Made by a program: the position numbers and the translations under genes
In this document: positions 30,423-42,203 of the stretch, piece after piece
Numbering within the stretch: position 1 is the stretch's first letter
How the letters are laid out: each line of letters starts with the position of its first letter
The notes under the pieces: model-generated
The model's database searches: none
Told to the model about the DNA's origin: nothing
The model's input: the letters and a program-made list of their open reading frames with translations, nothing else
Source of the DNA: Candidatus Altimarinota bacterium
Lineage (GTDB): Bacteria; Patescibacteriota; Gracilibacteria; BD1-5; UBA2023
Direction: 5' to 3'
Length of the DNA: 64,000 nucleotides
Assembly: GCA_023260135.1 (NCBI GenBank)
Contig: JALQWG010000007.1
Location: 1-64,000 of the forward strand

Positions 30423-31478
30423 TTATTCGGTTTCTGCGATTCCCGAAACCCGTGAAAAGTCTCTGATGCTATTTTTTACTGAATCAAGCGTGATTGCCCC
30501 ACGTCTATAGAGGCTGATAAGGTTATCATCCATGAGCTGCATTCATTCTTGTTTCGATGTCTCGAGTACAGAATACATATGTTGCGTATCTCCACGGATG
30601 ATGAGGTTGCGAATAGAGTCAGAGTTCATCATGATCTCACGTACCACAACACGTCCTCACTTATCCTTGCGTGGGAGGAGTATCTGCGACATGATGAGAC
30701 GCATCGCGAGACCGAACTGCATACGGACTTGGTTCTGCTTGTCAGCAGGGAATGACTGGATAATACGATCTACTGTCTGTACCGTGTCATTGGTATGGAG
30801 CGTCGAGAATACGAGGTGTCAGGTCTCCGCGAGTGTGATGGCAGCCTCGATGGTCTCGAGGTCGCGCATTTCACCGATGACGATGACATCAGGATCCTCA
30901 CGGAGGATAGACTTGATACCATCTGGGAAACTATCGAACTGCTTCCCGAGCTCGCGCTGATGCACGAGAGAACTCTTGTTTTGGTGCACAAATTCTATCG
31001 GATCTTCGAGCATGATGATATGTCTCTTGTGGTGCGTATTGATATAGTCGAGCATGGCAGCCATCGTCGTTGACTTACCAGAACCAGTAGGTCCTGTCAC
31101 GAGGATGATTCACTTATCCTTGGCAGTATATTCGAGGAGTGACTCAGGGAGCATGATATCCTCTGGTTTTGGTATAATTGTTGGAATAGTACGGAATGCG
31201 AGTGTCACACCTCTGAGTACACGAGATATATTCACACGAAAACGACTTCCCTTGTATTCGAACGAGAGATCGATAGTTTTTTCTATGAATTCTCGAGAGA
31301 GGAGGAGATTGCATATATCCTTGATGTCATCGTCTCCAAGTTTTCAGAATGACTCAACAGGCACAACATCACCTACCTTGTTACGGATATATGGGTAGTC
31401 ATTGGGAGTGATATGGAGGTCTGATATTTTTTGTTGTATGATCTCGTCGATGAGCATGAGGAATTTTTGGACTTGCAT
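30423..31478 (-). CDS. pilT: PilT-type twitching motility ATPase
   Basis: This 351-residue retraction ATPase of type IV pili has Walker [10 protein letters not shown] (129-137), the Asp box [12 protein letters not shown], Walker [10 protein letters not shown] and the His box [20 protein letters not shown]-like [11 protein letters not shown] is near the end. TGA codes several glycines, including one in ETGHLVF. No other pilus gene lies in the window. The surface protein at 26317 follows it after 92 bases. Confidence 0.95.
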
Positions 31479-31514
31479 ATATGGGTTCTAGAGAGTTATG
31501 AGTATTTGGATTTT

Positions 31515-32549
31515 TTATTCACCGAAGAGTTCTCTGAGTATATCCTCACTGGAAATTGTATCATCTGTGGTACTTATCGTCTCTGCTGATTCGTCAGTCT
31601 CTGGAGCAGAATTGAGTATATTGTATTTCTCTATCTTGATACCATCATCTATGGTAATCCTATAGCTACCATATTCTGTCCCTACATCTTCCCCGAGGCT
31701 ATAATTCTCGAGCATAGTGCGTATATCTGTATCAGTTGCTTTTCGAGCTATTTTCCATGTCTCTTCATCTTCGACCATCACATATTCATATGCACGAGTG
31801 ACATACGAAGCATACCATGAACTACCATCTATATTGGCATATGGTACATCTACTTCTCGTCCATCTGATACGAATCTATTGTCATCAAAATATCCAGGAA
31901 GTCCGATATCATCCTCTTCGAAGAGTGTAAAAATCATCATAAGTATCTCTTCTCGTGTAGTATAGTCTTTTCATTCGAAGTAGCTTCCGAGGTATTCTAC
32001 GGCACAGAACTTGGCTATATCGCGGAGCTCATCCTCTACGGTATCCTGATATATCTCGCCATCTGGACCGAAGCTCATATCAGTCTCCGAACGGACACAT
32101 TCGCTATAGTTGGTCGGACCCATAGTGGTATCATATCCTACAGTATTCATGTTGGTCTGGAGGGGTGTGCCGATATACATAGCAGGTGTAACGAAACTCG
32201 CAATTGATCCTGTCCATGCAAATCCCTGAAGCATAGGCATGCGGTGTATGAGCTCCCAGGATGAGTACACAACAGGAGTATTCATGGTGTACACAACAGG
32301 AGCCGAATCGAGACTCGTTGTCGGTTCTTCACGAGATATCGATTCCTCTGGTTCTATCTCTAGGGTGACCATACTGTCGATATCGTCCTCGAGCTCTGAC
32401 TCGGAGATATCTTCCCCGGGTTCTACTACGATACTATTAATATCTGCAAGTATTGCATCAATATCGTCTGCTGATGCTGCCTGAGAAAAACTCACTGTCG
32501 TATGGAGACAGAGAAATGTCCAGAGGAAGTATATAATCACACGTTTCAT
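31515..32549 (-). CDS. Unknown secreted protein
   Basis: This 344-residue protein has a signal peptide (MKRVIIYFLWTFLCLHTTVSFSQA), an acidic Asp/Glu/Ser-rich region (about 30-80) and a C-terminal domain that may be globular. One TGA joins the two halves (YFE-Gly-KDYTTREE). No family recognised. It is 36 bases upstream of pilT on the same strand, so it may be part of the pilus or surface system. Confidence 0.7.
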
Positions 32550-32646
32550 ATATAAAAAGTTAGATAACACACCAACTCTACCATATCTTGTTTTCTAAAA
32601 GCAAAAACTAAACATAAAAAGACAATGAAAAACAATTGACAATAAT

Positions 32647-32681
32647 AAAAAAACACTATCAATTATTCAGATAGTGTTTTT
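32647..32681. terminator. Bidirectional terminator overlapping the mtaB stop
   Basis: AAAACACTATC...GATAGTGTTTT with A- and T-runs; the mtaB TAA (32663) lies in its loop. Confidence 0.8.
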
Positions 32682-33958
32682 TGGAGGATTTTTGTATATA
32701 TTCATCGGATAACTCTTCCTCGTACGATATCTTGTCCAGGATGTGGAACGAAGTTTGTCTCATCGCAGGCGAGATAGTTCTCAGTCCAACCGGAGAACTG
32801 ATTTTGGTAGGTCTTTTCTATAAGCACATTTACTTCTCTTCCAACAGTTTTTTCTGCCCATTTTTGAAATACTTGTTCTCAGAGTTCTTGGAGTGTTTTA
32901 ATCCTTTTTTGTATGATGTGATTCGGGACTTGGTTCGGATAGCTCCCAGCAGGAACTGAGTAGTGGTCGACGTGTGGTGAGAATGGGAATGCATGGAGCT
33001 GGGATATCTGATATTTTTCTACTATCTCCACTGTATCTGCAAAGTCTCTATCTGTCTCACCGGGGAATCCGACGATGAGGTCAGCACCGATATTGAGCTC
33101 GATGCCGTCAGTTCTTTGTATATTTCGGAGTTTTGTGAGGACTTCTCTCAGACGAACCCCATCGTAGTGACGGTTCATCGCCTTCAGTACATTCGTCGAG
33201 CCCGCCTGGATAGAGAGGTGTGCGTATGCCACGATACGAGGATGTGCGAAGAGTGCTATGAGTTCATCACTACAGAACTCGACACCGAGTGAGGATATGC
33301 GGAGCCTTTCCAGTTCGGTTTTCTCCAGAACAGCCTCTACGAGTTCGACAAATCGAGACTCATCATAGTTGTTCGATGTTGTTGCTCACCAGGCACCGAG
33401 ATTAATCCCCGTGAATACGACTTCTTTTCATCCATGAGCGACGAATTCTTGTATCTCTTCGATGATCTCCCCCATCGTCCTATATTTGTGTCGTCATCTT
33501 GCTTGGACTGTGAGACAGAAGGTACAAAAATTATCACATCCTGTCTGTATGACCATGAATTTTCTCGTGAAGAGTTCCTTGCCCGCGAGCTTGCGCAGTG
33601 TTCGTATCTTGCTCTGCATCATCTCGCGTCGCTGTTCTGGTGTCACTGCAAAATCATCTGGATCCTCCGGAAGGATCTCTATCTTGTCTTCGTATCACTG
33701 GAGTTCAGAGTATACTTCGAAGAATCGTGGATCCACTACACCATCACGGATATTGCCACATCCTGAGAGGTAGAGTTTTTCATTGTCTCATAGGGTTGGG
33801 AGTTTTTTCTTCGCATGCTTGACCCACTTAGCTTTTGCCTTGTCAGTCACGACACATGACGCGATAAAATACCCCTCTCTTCCAGAGAGATGAGGGTGGA
33901 CGAGCCACTTTTCCGCGAAGTATCTGTTAGTCTTGCAACCAAAAACCTTGAAATCCAT
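32663..33958 (-). CDS. mtaB: tRNA t6A37 methylthiotransferase MtaB-like
   Basis: This 431-residue radical SAM enzyme would convert t6A37 to ms2t6A in ANN-reading tRNAs. The N-terminal UPF0004 domain starts MDFKVFGCKTN, the SAM cluster motif is CDNFCTFC (about residue 149), and a TRAM domain ends the protein (EVNVLIEKTYQNQFSGWTEN). The MiaB relative is less likely because the start KVFGCKTN is MtaB-like. TGA codes glycines such as in AHGGKEVVFTGINLGAWG. Met 33958 was chosen by homology. Confidence 0.88.
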
Positions 33959-34196
33959 AAGTGAGCGTAATGTACAGAAAAGTAGGGAAAAGGCAAAAAT
34001 TATATTTATATAACATGCACCGTACAATAATTACGGTTTATGGATATATTAAAATTAATATTATATTTTTGTATAGATTTTTTACCGTGTTTCTGTCACT
34101 AATTTGTCACTATTAGGTAGTATAGTGATATGGCTCCTCGGAGATAATTCTGAGTGGGTCAGGTGAAAAGCCTGTAATTTTCATATCAATATCAAT

Positions 34197-34201
34197 AGGA
34201 G
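34197..34201 (+). promoter_or_regulatory. Shine-Dalgarno site of the C39-like peptidase
   Basis: AGGAG stands 8 bases before ATG 34210. Such sites are otherwise absent before native genes here. Confidence 0.75.
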
Positions 34202-34209
34202 AATGCGTG

Positions 34210-34938
34210 ATGAACGCCCTCAAAAAAATCCTCGTTGCCTGGGTTATGGCAACAGCCTCTTTTTCTTTTGCGGCCAATAATGGAGTTGGCGGGTATTGGG
34301 TTGATAATATTGTTCCAAATGCATGGGCCGTACAAAATACACTCATGCAAAGCGTGACAAAAGCAAACTATGCTTGTGGTCCAACTTCACTTTTGTTTGC
34401 GAGTAATCACTACAGACGACTTGATACAGGACAGAACTCACCAAATATGTCTACGATAACAAGTTCCACAGCAACCCTAGTGGATATGTACAAATACCTC
34501 AATGATAGAAAGGTATATGGACTCGTGCCCTATAACACAGCTAAAGGTACTGATCTTACTCAACTCAAAGATATTGCAGTCAATAAGTTTGGCTGGACAA
34601 ATACTTCACGAATGTATGGTGATGGAAGAGTCAGTGTTGCTACCAATATGGATAACCTCATCAACTATCTCAATCAAAATATTCCAGCACTCGGAGTATT
34701 GAAGGCTGGATATTCAGGGAATCCTGTCGGTAACTTCAACCATATCGTCGTCCTCTGGGGCTATACTCGGAACAAGGACGAATCTGGGCGCGCTGTCTTT
34801 GATCCAAACAACACTCGTAACAATGATACGATTCATTGGTATGAGCCTTACTACGGGAAGACAGGCACGGTTCGACGTGGAGATTGGAGTAGTTCGTTTG
34901 ATATGGCATACTTCTCGTTCCTCAAGATTGGTCGCTAA
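34210..34938 (+). CDS. Secreted C39-like cysteine peptidase
   Basis: This 242-residue protein has a signal peptide (MNALKKILVAWVMATASFSFA) and a papain-like C39_2 domain: Cys56 in YACGPTSLL, His178 in NFNHIVVLWGY and Asp198 in VFDPN. It ends DMAYFSFLKIGR. It has a Shine-Dalgarno site, all glycines are GGN, and the stop is TAA. The absence of TGA in a gene with many glycines and the initiation signal suggest recent import. Possible roles are bacteriocin-like killing, digestion of host or prey protein, or export processing. There is no ABC exporter next to it. Confidence 0.8.
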   Translation: MNALKKILVAWVMATASFSFAANNGVGGYWVDNIVPNAWAVQNTLMQSVTKANYACGPTSLLFASNHYRRLDTGQNSPNMSTITSSTATLVDMYKYLNDRKVYGLVPYNTAKGTDLTQLKDIAVNKFGWTNTSRMYGDGRVSVATNMDNLINYLNQNIPALGVLKAGYSGNPVGNFNHIVVLWGYTRNKDESGRAVFDPNNTRNNDTIHWYEPYYGKTGTVRRGDWSSSFDMAYFSFLKIGR

Positions 34939-34956
34939 GTAGAAAGAACTATCTTT

Positions 34957-34981
34957 ATGGGGGAGCCCTTGCTCCCCCAAC
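34957..34981 (+). terminator. Terminator of the C39-like gene
   Basis: TGGGGGAGC-CCTT-GCTCCCCCA hairpin followed by an A/T-rich stretch. Confidence 0.75.
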
Positions 34982-35002
34982 TTCTTTCAAAAATATAAAA
35001 TT

Positions 35003-35929
35003 ATGAAAAAATATTACACCCTATCTACCATATGTTCTATACTGATCTGAGTTGCTATATTTTCAATATGATACTTCTGAAAACTACACCATAATAACAA
35101 CAGATTTTCCGATGATGCAAGTATAGCATATTCTGGAAGAACCCTTCTTCCATGAGAAGAAATTTGTGGAAACTCAGAAATTGAATGTCCTGAATTAAAA
35201 AAAATCAATGATAGAATGAGTTTTACTAATGATATCACTGCTATGGGTTATACTATAACTTCTTGATCAGGGGGGGAAATCATAGCAACTATCAACTTTC
35301 CAGCATTTTCAGAATATACACTAGAAGAAAAGAGAGAGATATTCAAAAAAATTCAAGCATCAAATGCTACAGTATTAGCACTATGAATCATCTATCTCGA
35401 TCAAGGATACGATGCTGATATTCGAGATATTGTATCAAACATACCATTTAACGAACTACGTATACAGATCTATACTGAACCTGAAAATATTATTGAGATT
35501 TTTGATATCATCACATGGAAGCAGGATAAAAATATGAAACTTACTCTAGAATTTATCAATCTCCGCCTTCCAACAGATATGAAGATATTTAATTACATCT
35601 ACATGTCTGAGAAAATGATTCAACGGAATAATGGAAACATTCCCCTTGCTTCATATTCGCTTGTTTTCAATCCTCTTTTTGATGAATTTGACGGTCTTTA
35701 TGAGAGGTATATTTTATATCCTGTTGAGCAGGATATATTCACAAAAATACCAACAAGTGAAATCAATATTACAGGACTTCATACCACATATACAAATCGA
35801 ACTGATGGGATGTATGAAAATCAAAAATGAAAAACCTATGATTTTCTCAAAAATAATCCAATACCAAATATTTATATAGATTCTATCTGAAAGAAAGAAA
35901 ACGGAGATATTGTATTAACAGGTTTCTAA
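35003..35929 (+). CDS. Membrane-anchored unknown protein
   Basis: This 308-residue protein has one N-terminal helix (about 8-25, with TGA glycines) and an extracytoplasmic domain with Cys pairs near residues 54 and 60 and many charged residues. No family recognised. AT-rich codon use (TTA, ATA, AGA). The next gene starts 3 bases after it. Confidence 0.65.
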
Positions 35930-35932
35930 ATT

Positions 35933-36793
35933 ATGAACATCAAACAATTCATCCTCTGAACTACATCAGCAGGAATTCTCACAGGAGCTATATACTTTAC
36001 TCAATGACAAGAATATAAGCATGAAGGAGTGAAGATTCTTGTGTCGAATACGGGAACAAGAACACAGGAAACTATCTCACCGTTCTGAGATCCGAAGGTA
36101 TATTGAATCCCCCCAGAACCAAACCTCATAAATACCAACACAGATATACAAGACTTTCTCGACAAAAACCCCAATCTGAAGATGAGAATCCAGGGGATGT
36201 CTTGGTATAGGGATTTTTTATCCTGAAGGCTGGAACCAGATATCTACAATCAATACATTCAAAATGCTCTCAGTATAGAAACCATTTTAGTAGATAATCC
36301 GTGACTTCTTGAGATAATTCAATATGAAATATGGTGGCAACGATACCTCAGATGAGATACTAACCCTGTCGATATGCTCGCGGGTAATATGACCAGCCTC
36401 TTACGTTTACAGGAGCTAGAAAAAAGGAGTCCAGAATTCTATGCTAACTTACAAAAGAGCCCAAACTGGAACCAATGAATACAACATGGTAGTGATTATA
36501 TTGTCTACTGACAAGAAGATTTTGCAATATCTGCCTCACTTCGGATTCAACAACTTAACAGTGAACCATGACTCAGAGAAGAACTAGTTCGGTTTTGATT
36601 TTCAGAAAAAGATGTATTTACAGATGATTGGAGTGTGTGACAGGGTTTTTATGGTGCGATTGATGTGATTCGTCGGATTCGGGCTACAGACCCCGAGCGC
36701 CTAGAGTGGTTCTACGGTACCGAACTCTGACAACAATATCGTGATGGTAAGATAACGGATTGGATAGAGCTTGAGCAATTTCTCGAGAGATAG
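35933..36793 (+). CDS. Membrane-anchored unknown protein
   Basis: This 286-residue protein has one N-terminal helix (MNIKQFILGTTSAGILTGAI) and a hydrophilic domain rich in Asn, Gln and Trp. Twelve or so glycines are TGA. It follows the gene at 35003 directly, so the pair probably works together. No family recognised. Confidence 0.65.
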
Positions 36794-36829
36794 ATTTTCC
36801 AAAAATGGAGTTTTCCATACACTCATTTC

Positions 36830-38122
36830 ATGTTCTCCCTCTCATTCCTCTTCCTCACTCTCCCACTCTACTTCTCCCATATTTTTATGCACTTCGGTGT
36901 GGTGATGGGGGACAGTGCATCGTTCGAGCGACAGAAGATGTATCTCTTCGTCCTCACTGTCCTCATCGCACTTGCTGAGATGATATTCATGCGATATGAT
37001 GCATTCGTTGTACAACTTCGGAAATATTGAGTCATTATACTCGGACTCATCCTCCTCCCACTTGTACCGACACTCCTCTATGGTGGTGAGATAGATGCAT
37101 ATTGGATACGTGGCTCATATGAGAAGTTCCACGGATACCTCCTCTATGTCGGTATCATCCTCCTCGGATTCTGCATATCGCTGATGAGTCAGAGTGAGAG
37201 GCTAAAGGTTACAAAACTCTCCATGATACCAGTGTCCATAGTAAGTGTGATTGCGATCCTGGAGTGACTCTCTGTTCAGGTATTTTTTCCTCCCAGTGCT
37301 GGTGCATGGGGTGAGGGAGTTCGTGCGATATCGACACTCGGGAATCCGAACTATCTCGCAGGATATCTCCTCATCATGCTCCCACTTGTCTGATATATCC
37401 GCATGCCTGAACGATATATAGTCTGACTCCTCACCCTCGGTGCGCTCCTCGCGACAGGGAGTTATATCGGAATTGGTATAGGATTGGTATATCTTTTGTA
37501 TATTTTTTTGAATTGGATTCTATTATTTCGCAATATCACAGAGGCAACCCTCCATCTTCGGTATCAGTCATCTGTCATCCTGACGAAGGAAGGATCTGCT
37601 CATAAGAAAATAGAGCAGATTCCTCGTGCCTCGGAATGACAAAAAAGCAACAAAATCATAATCATAGTTTCTTTTATTATTATAGGATTGTTAGCTCTAA
37701 TTGGATATTTCCTCATTCCTACAGACAAGCTCCTCTCCCTCTCATGACGATTCGTCCTTATGCGTGAGGTATTCATCGAGATGATACGTTTTCCACTTTC
37801 CTTCATCACTGGATATGGTCCAGAGGCGATTCTCAGATTCTTCTCTGAGTCGAGGTCACTCATAGTAGATAGCTACTTCCCACGTGGGAGCCTCATCGAC
37901 TCGTCACACAATATCCTCCTCGACTTCGTATTTCAGTATGGTATCCTGCCACTCATCCTCCTCGGTACTATGACATATAGGAGTTGGAACACTTGGAATC
38001 CGTATGCTCGTGCATCATGGATACTCGGTATAGTATTCCTCATGTGGAATCCATACGTAGTTATCCATCTCACGCTCCTCACACTCACTCTCACTCTCAC
38101 ACTCCATGACGATAGAAAATAA
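36830..38122 (+). CDS. O-antigen-ligase-like (Wzy_C) membrane protein
   Basis: This 430-residue protein has about ten membrane segments, a large external loop (GVRAISTLGNPNYLAGY) and a C-terminal signature (GSLIDSSHNILLDFVFQYG), which match the O-antigen ligase/polymerase family that joins glycan chains or lipid carriers. TGA codes several glycines. Residues 249-271 come from the palindromic repeat and sit between membrane segments, where they could form a cytoplasmic loop. Whether this lineage makes an O-antigen is unknown, so polymer linkage to a surface glycan is the safer reading. Confidence 0.82.
37574..37640. repeat. Palindromic repeat element inside the ligase-like gene
   Basis: Left arm 37574-37601 (starts GTCATCCTGACG) and right arm 37613-37640 (ends CGGAATGAC) pair across an 11-base loop. 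Same family as 17981. It is read in frame and its terminal TGA gives glycine. Confidence 0.85.
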
Positions 38123-38354
38123 CTCCCCAACATCTCTCCGCATCAAGGTCATCCCTCGTGCTCGCAAAACCGAACTTATCGGGACGATGGATGATGGTGC
38201 ACTGAAGGTGCGAGTTGCTGCAGTTCCTGAGGATGGCAAGGCGAATACAGAACTCTGTCGATATCTCGGAGAGCTCTATGGTGGAGAGTGGGAGGTGATA
38301 GCCTGAAATACTGGGACGAGGAAGGTGGTGAGGAGGGTGGTATACGCAGGGTAA
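38106..38354 (+). CDS. DUF167/YggU protein
   Basis: This 82-residue protein has the conserved core RIKVIPRARKTE, ALKVRVAAVPEDGKAN and RKVVRR of the YggU family, whose function is unknown. One glycine near residue 67 is TGA. It overlaps the end of the ligase-like gene by 17 bases, so it is translated with it. Confidence 0.9.
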
Positions 38355-38359
38355 TAATT

Positions 38360-39424
38360 TCTATATTATATTATTCAGACAATGAGGTAGCATATATCGA
38401 ATATAAAATTATATGTTGAACCGAAGACTGTGGTTCTGTTACGGTGAATCTTGACTGACTAGACGTTCTTGTACCGGAAGGTGCAACGTTCTGAACGGCG
38501 AACTTTGAAAACCTCCAAGGTAATACTAAGAAAAAGTGAAAACTTTATAGATTTTAACTCCTTGAGCAGTATTTTCTTGCCGATGATAGTACTATAGTCA
38601 CAACTATAAAGCCAAGTAGTCAGGAACAGTCATTGCGAGAAATCAATGAATACAAAGAAAAGGCTCGCGAGTATAAGAAAAATAATCAGACTATTGGCAC
38701 CAAAGCAGCAACACCAAATTTAGCAATTGCTCCGCTTTCCACAACTGTAACAAATGTATATATTCCATGAGCAAGTACAGTCAATTGTCCAAGCCGTACC
38801 CCTTGTTATGGACAATTTAGTGACACGTATGGCACTACTATTTGTACACTCGGTTGTTCTCCAAATGCAATGGCAATAATCTATTGATACTATGATAGAC
38901 AATGAACTAAGCCAAATCTTGTTACCTGAGTAGCAACAGATATATCGTACGTTAAGAATGCATCCGGGACTGTAATTCATCCACTTGATGCAAATATAAG
39001 AACAATGTCGAACTCTATCAGAACTTCAATGTGAACTCAATGCTACAGTGGTCTGGGATGAACATTACAATCGAATGTACCACTTGGAATTGCATACGCA
39101 AAATCAAAGTGATATACTAGCTCGACTGCAACTTATGTTTCGAGCAATATTAATCCAGCAAATATTCTTCAGGCACTTCGAGTAGAGGTAAATGCTGGGC
39201 GACCGATGATTATACACTCCAATGGAATTAATTCTGGACACCCATTTGTTGCCTATGGATATTCATCAGATACTACATCCACCATGGTTCGAGTAAACTA
39301 TGGATGATCTTACCTAGGCGATAAATCTTATTTTGGAAGAGATATTAATTTGGCACAGGCTGTACCTGCAGTTGTTTGATGATGAACATTTAATGCGTAT
39401 ACTAAAATTAGTATCTCCAATTAA
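38360..39424 (+). pseudogene. Broken secreted cysteine peptidase (C39/C10-like)
   Basis: A long frame (TGA as sense) encodes peptidase motifs: LGCSPNAMAIIYGYY (Cys near 38847), ASGTVIHPL, and GHPFVAYGYSS (His near 39240). It should have been a secreted C39/C10-like enzyme. No ATG or GTG lies at its head, and a TAA at 38555-38557 interrupts the frame, with coherent coding on both sides (EDCGSVTVNLDG before, REINEYKEKAREYKK after). So it is probably a decayed gene. Alternatives are a start at an unusual codon after the TAA, or a sequencing error. TGA glycines show it is long resident, unlike the C39 gene at 34210. Confidence 0.65.
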
Positions 39425-39429
39425 TCTCT

Positions 39430-40479
39430 ATGTATAATAAAATTATAATTATCCTGTCTTTTTTACTTCTTTCAGGATGTATGCATCATAATTCCTTTGA
39501 GGAGAAAAATTACTCTAAACAAGATAACATTAGTAGTTATCAAGTGATGAATATAATTCGAAATTCCTTTTCTTGAGTTATATTTACTGGAGCAACACAA
39601 TTTGCTTATTCATGAAGAGTTGATTCTTATTGAAGCTATAATATTGAAAATTCATTATATCTTCCAGGGGTTGTGATTGGATTTTTGGACTATAATACTG
39701 GTTCAAAAGTAATTGGAGAAGTTCCATATTTTAATGAGAGGCAAGAAGTTGTGACAAAAGAATATTTTATCTCTTGTGGGGATAATTACTGTGCCTCTTT
39801 TTATTGAAATATGCGTGTGCGTAATGGGTCCTCGCCAACTCTTAGACTTGTGAAAATTCTTGGAAGCACCAATAATCAGTATTTTCATGGACAATATGCT
39901 ATGAGGTTGTCAGATGGTCGAGTAGTGTCTCTTGATCCACTTGATACTGATATTACCGATATTGATTCACTTTTTAAGAGACTACGAGTAATGAGTAATC
40001 CTGATATTACGGAGCTCACAAAACTCGTTCATGATAGATACTATCTCTCTGGGGGGCTTACACCTATTGGTGCCATGCACATGGATTTCTGATCTGGTGA
40101 TGAGATTTTTACAGGAGCCTTGGAGATAAGTTCAGATACATGGAATATTCCTACACGAATTACCGGAAGAGTCATGGATCCCAACAAATCATATACAGAT
40201 AAAGCCAATATGCAGGTTTGTTATGATGCCTATGAGCGACAACTTTTCTATACATGAACTACCAAGCCACATGGTACAATAGAACATGCTTGTGGAGTAG
40301 ATGGTTGGTCGAATAATGATGGGACTGCTATGTATGTTAGACTTGCTCGTCTTTTTGGAGTTGTTTCATTTGATCAGATTATGTCCAGAACTACCGGGGT
40401 TGTATTCAGTGAGTCACCATGGAAGATGCCATGCATGACGAGAGAGTGTCCTGAAGATAGTGAATTTATATACGAATAA
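39430..40479 (+). CDS. Lipoprotein of unknown function
   Basis: This 349-residue protein has a lipoprotein signal with lipobox LLLSGC (Cys17) and a soluble domain with several Cys residues (about 118-122, 262, 280, 339, 345). Many TGA glycines. It starts 5 bases after the broken peptidase. No family recognised. Confidence 0.7.
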
Positions 40480-40498
40480 AAATAGTTATTTTCTCTCC

Positions 40499-40531
40499 AA
40501 GTAATCTCCACTGAATTGGTGGATATTACTT
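40499..40531. terminator. Bidirectional hairpin between convergent genes
   Basis: GTAATCTCCAC...GTGGATATTAC with a T-run on the right, between stops at 40479 and 40536. Confidence 0.65.
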
Positions 40532-40535
40532 CTTT

Positions 40536-40943
40536 TTACCCCTCAATTCCTCTCATAATCACATAGAGCCACTTCTGTGGGTTGCTCATATCACGGGTTG
40601 GATCATTGCGAGCCTTGGTTGTGTCAGAGATGATAGCACGAGTATCTATATCAGCATTGCCGTTGATCTCCTCTTCCGTGACGATATTGATAACTTCCTC
40701 TCCGGGGAGTTTTTTGTTCTGAGTAGACTTCGCTACGAGCGTCTCGTATGCGGGTGTACGGATGAGGGATGCGAGGAATTCCTTTTCTTCGTTGCGACGA
40801 GCAACATTGTCACTCTGAGCACGTAGGAGTGTCGTGAAGCTATCTGTCTCGTATTCCTGCACCTTATAATACCCGATGAGATATATCAGGTATACGACGA
40901 CCGCGATGAGTCCGATGAGGATGTAGTGAAAACGAGAATACAA
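40536..40943 (-). CDS. Single-pass membrane protein, FtsB/DivIC-like layout
   Basis: This 135-residue protein has one N-terminal helix (MYSRFHYILIGLIAVVVYLI) followed by a helical, coiled-coil-prone segment and a Glu/Thr-rich tail. The layout resembles septum proteins of the FtsB/DivIC class, but similarity is only in shape. No TGA. Confidence 0.55.
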   Translation of the reverse strand: MYSRFHYILIGLIAVVVYLIYLIGYYKVQEYETDSFTTLLRAQSDNVARRNEEKEFLASLIRTPAYETLVAKSTQNKKLPGEEVINIVTEEEINGNADIDTRAIISDTTKARNDPTRDMSNPQKWLYVIMRGIEG

Positions 40944-41052
40944 AATAATGAAAAGTGAAGAGTTAATAGTGAGGACTCTGAGTCCGTACTATTGCATTTC
41001 GGTACCTTTTTTCTACAATATTCAAAAATCTATTTTTTCCAAACATTCTCTC

Positions 41053-42195
41053 ATGCAAAAACTCCTCCTCCGCATACTCTTCGCTGTTTTTATCGCATTT
41101 TTTCTGTTTTTTAGCTATACAGCGTACCAGTACTATCTTGCCCTCCATAGCGATGACCCGATCATCCCATATGTGCTCGTAGAGCAGTGAACTGCGACCG
41201 TTGTCAGAGGAGAACTCGCTATAGATATGGTGACAGGCGACCGATACGATCTCCAGGAAAAGGATACTATCATCACCAAAAAAGACTCCCTCGCGACCGT
41301 GAAGTGGCCAGACAAGTCTGAGACACGTCTCGGGCCGAGCTCTCGTATGCAGATAGATCGTATGGTGGTGGCACGGGATTATTCGTCTATCGAGATAGAG
41401 TTCGGACTTTCTGAGTGACAGGCATGGTCGACAGTCGTGCGCACTATCTATCCGGGTTCGTATTTTCGTACACGTATACCAGATCAGGGCGTGATAGCAT
41501 GAGTGCGTGGGACGGTCTATGATATCAATCTCGCACGTGGATATATACAGTCAGTAGATCATAGTGTGAGCCTGACGGATAATCGTGGCAATAGCGTGAG
41601 TCTCCTCCCTGGGGAACTCGTATCTGTCACTGATATCCTCAAAAAACTCGGCAAAGAGATCGTCGACTCGACTTGGAGCAATATCAACCAAGCCAAGGAT
41701 ATCCTCTTCCTCGAGTCACATACACTCACTCTCCGCTCCAATATCGATACCCTCACAGGAAAATCCGGGGGACTCTGGGATAGATTTGTCAGGTGGATAC
41801 TCTCATTTGTACCGACATTTGATGACCTCGAGGTCATGCAGTCACTCTTCGGTGATGTCACTGGTATAGATATGGATATCCCAACCGAGAAGGTCATGAG
41901 TGTATATCAAAAAATACAGGATACAAAATTTGTACAGGAGCGCGAAAAATTGCGTTCATATATTCTCTCCGCATCTGGAACAGTCTCTCTCACACAGGAA
42001 CAGTTTCAGATATTTGCACAGGGTGCTATATGGGATTCGCTTTCCCAGAGTGGTATCACACTCGATACGGCTTCGGTTTTTGTCGACAATTATGTCCGAG
42101 AATTCGACTCGAGTCTCCGCTCTGTACTGCAGGTTATACCAGTTCGAGAACTCGAGACCAAGTCTCGTGAGACACTCAGAAAACTCATAAAATAA
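41053..42195 (+). CDS. FecR-like surface-side protein
   Basis: This 380-residue protein has an N-terminal helix (MQKLLLRILFAVFIAFFLFF) and a FecR-type beta domain: EQGTATVVRG, YDLQEKDTIIT, ATVKWPDKSETRLGPSSRMQI, TRIPDQGVIAGVRGTVYDI. In gram-negative bacteria FecR relays signals to a sigma factor, but many such domains are structural. TGA codes the E-Q-G and A-G-V glycines. The helical C-terminal region (about 200-380) has no match. It directly precedes the ribosomal operon but has its own strand-side start. Confidence 0.78.
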
Positions 42196-42203
42196 AAAAA
42201 CTT

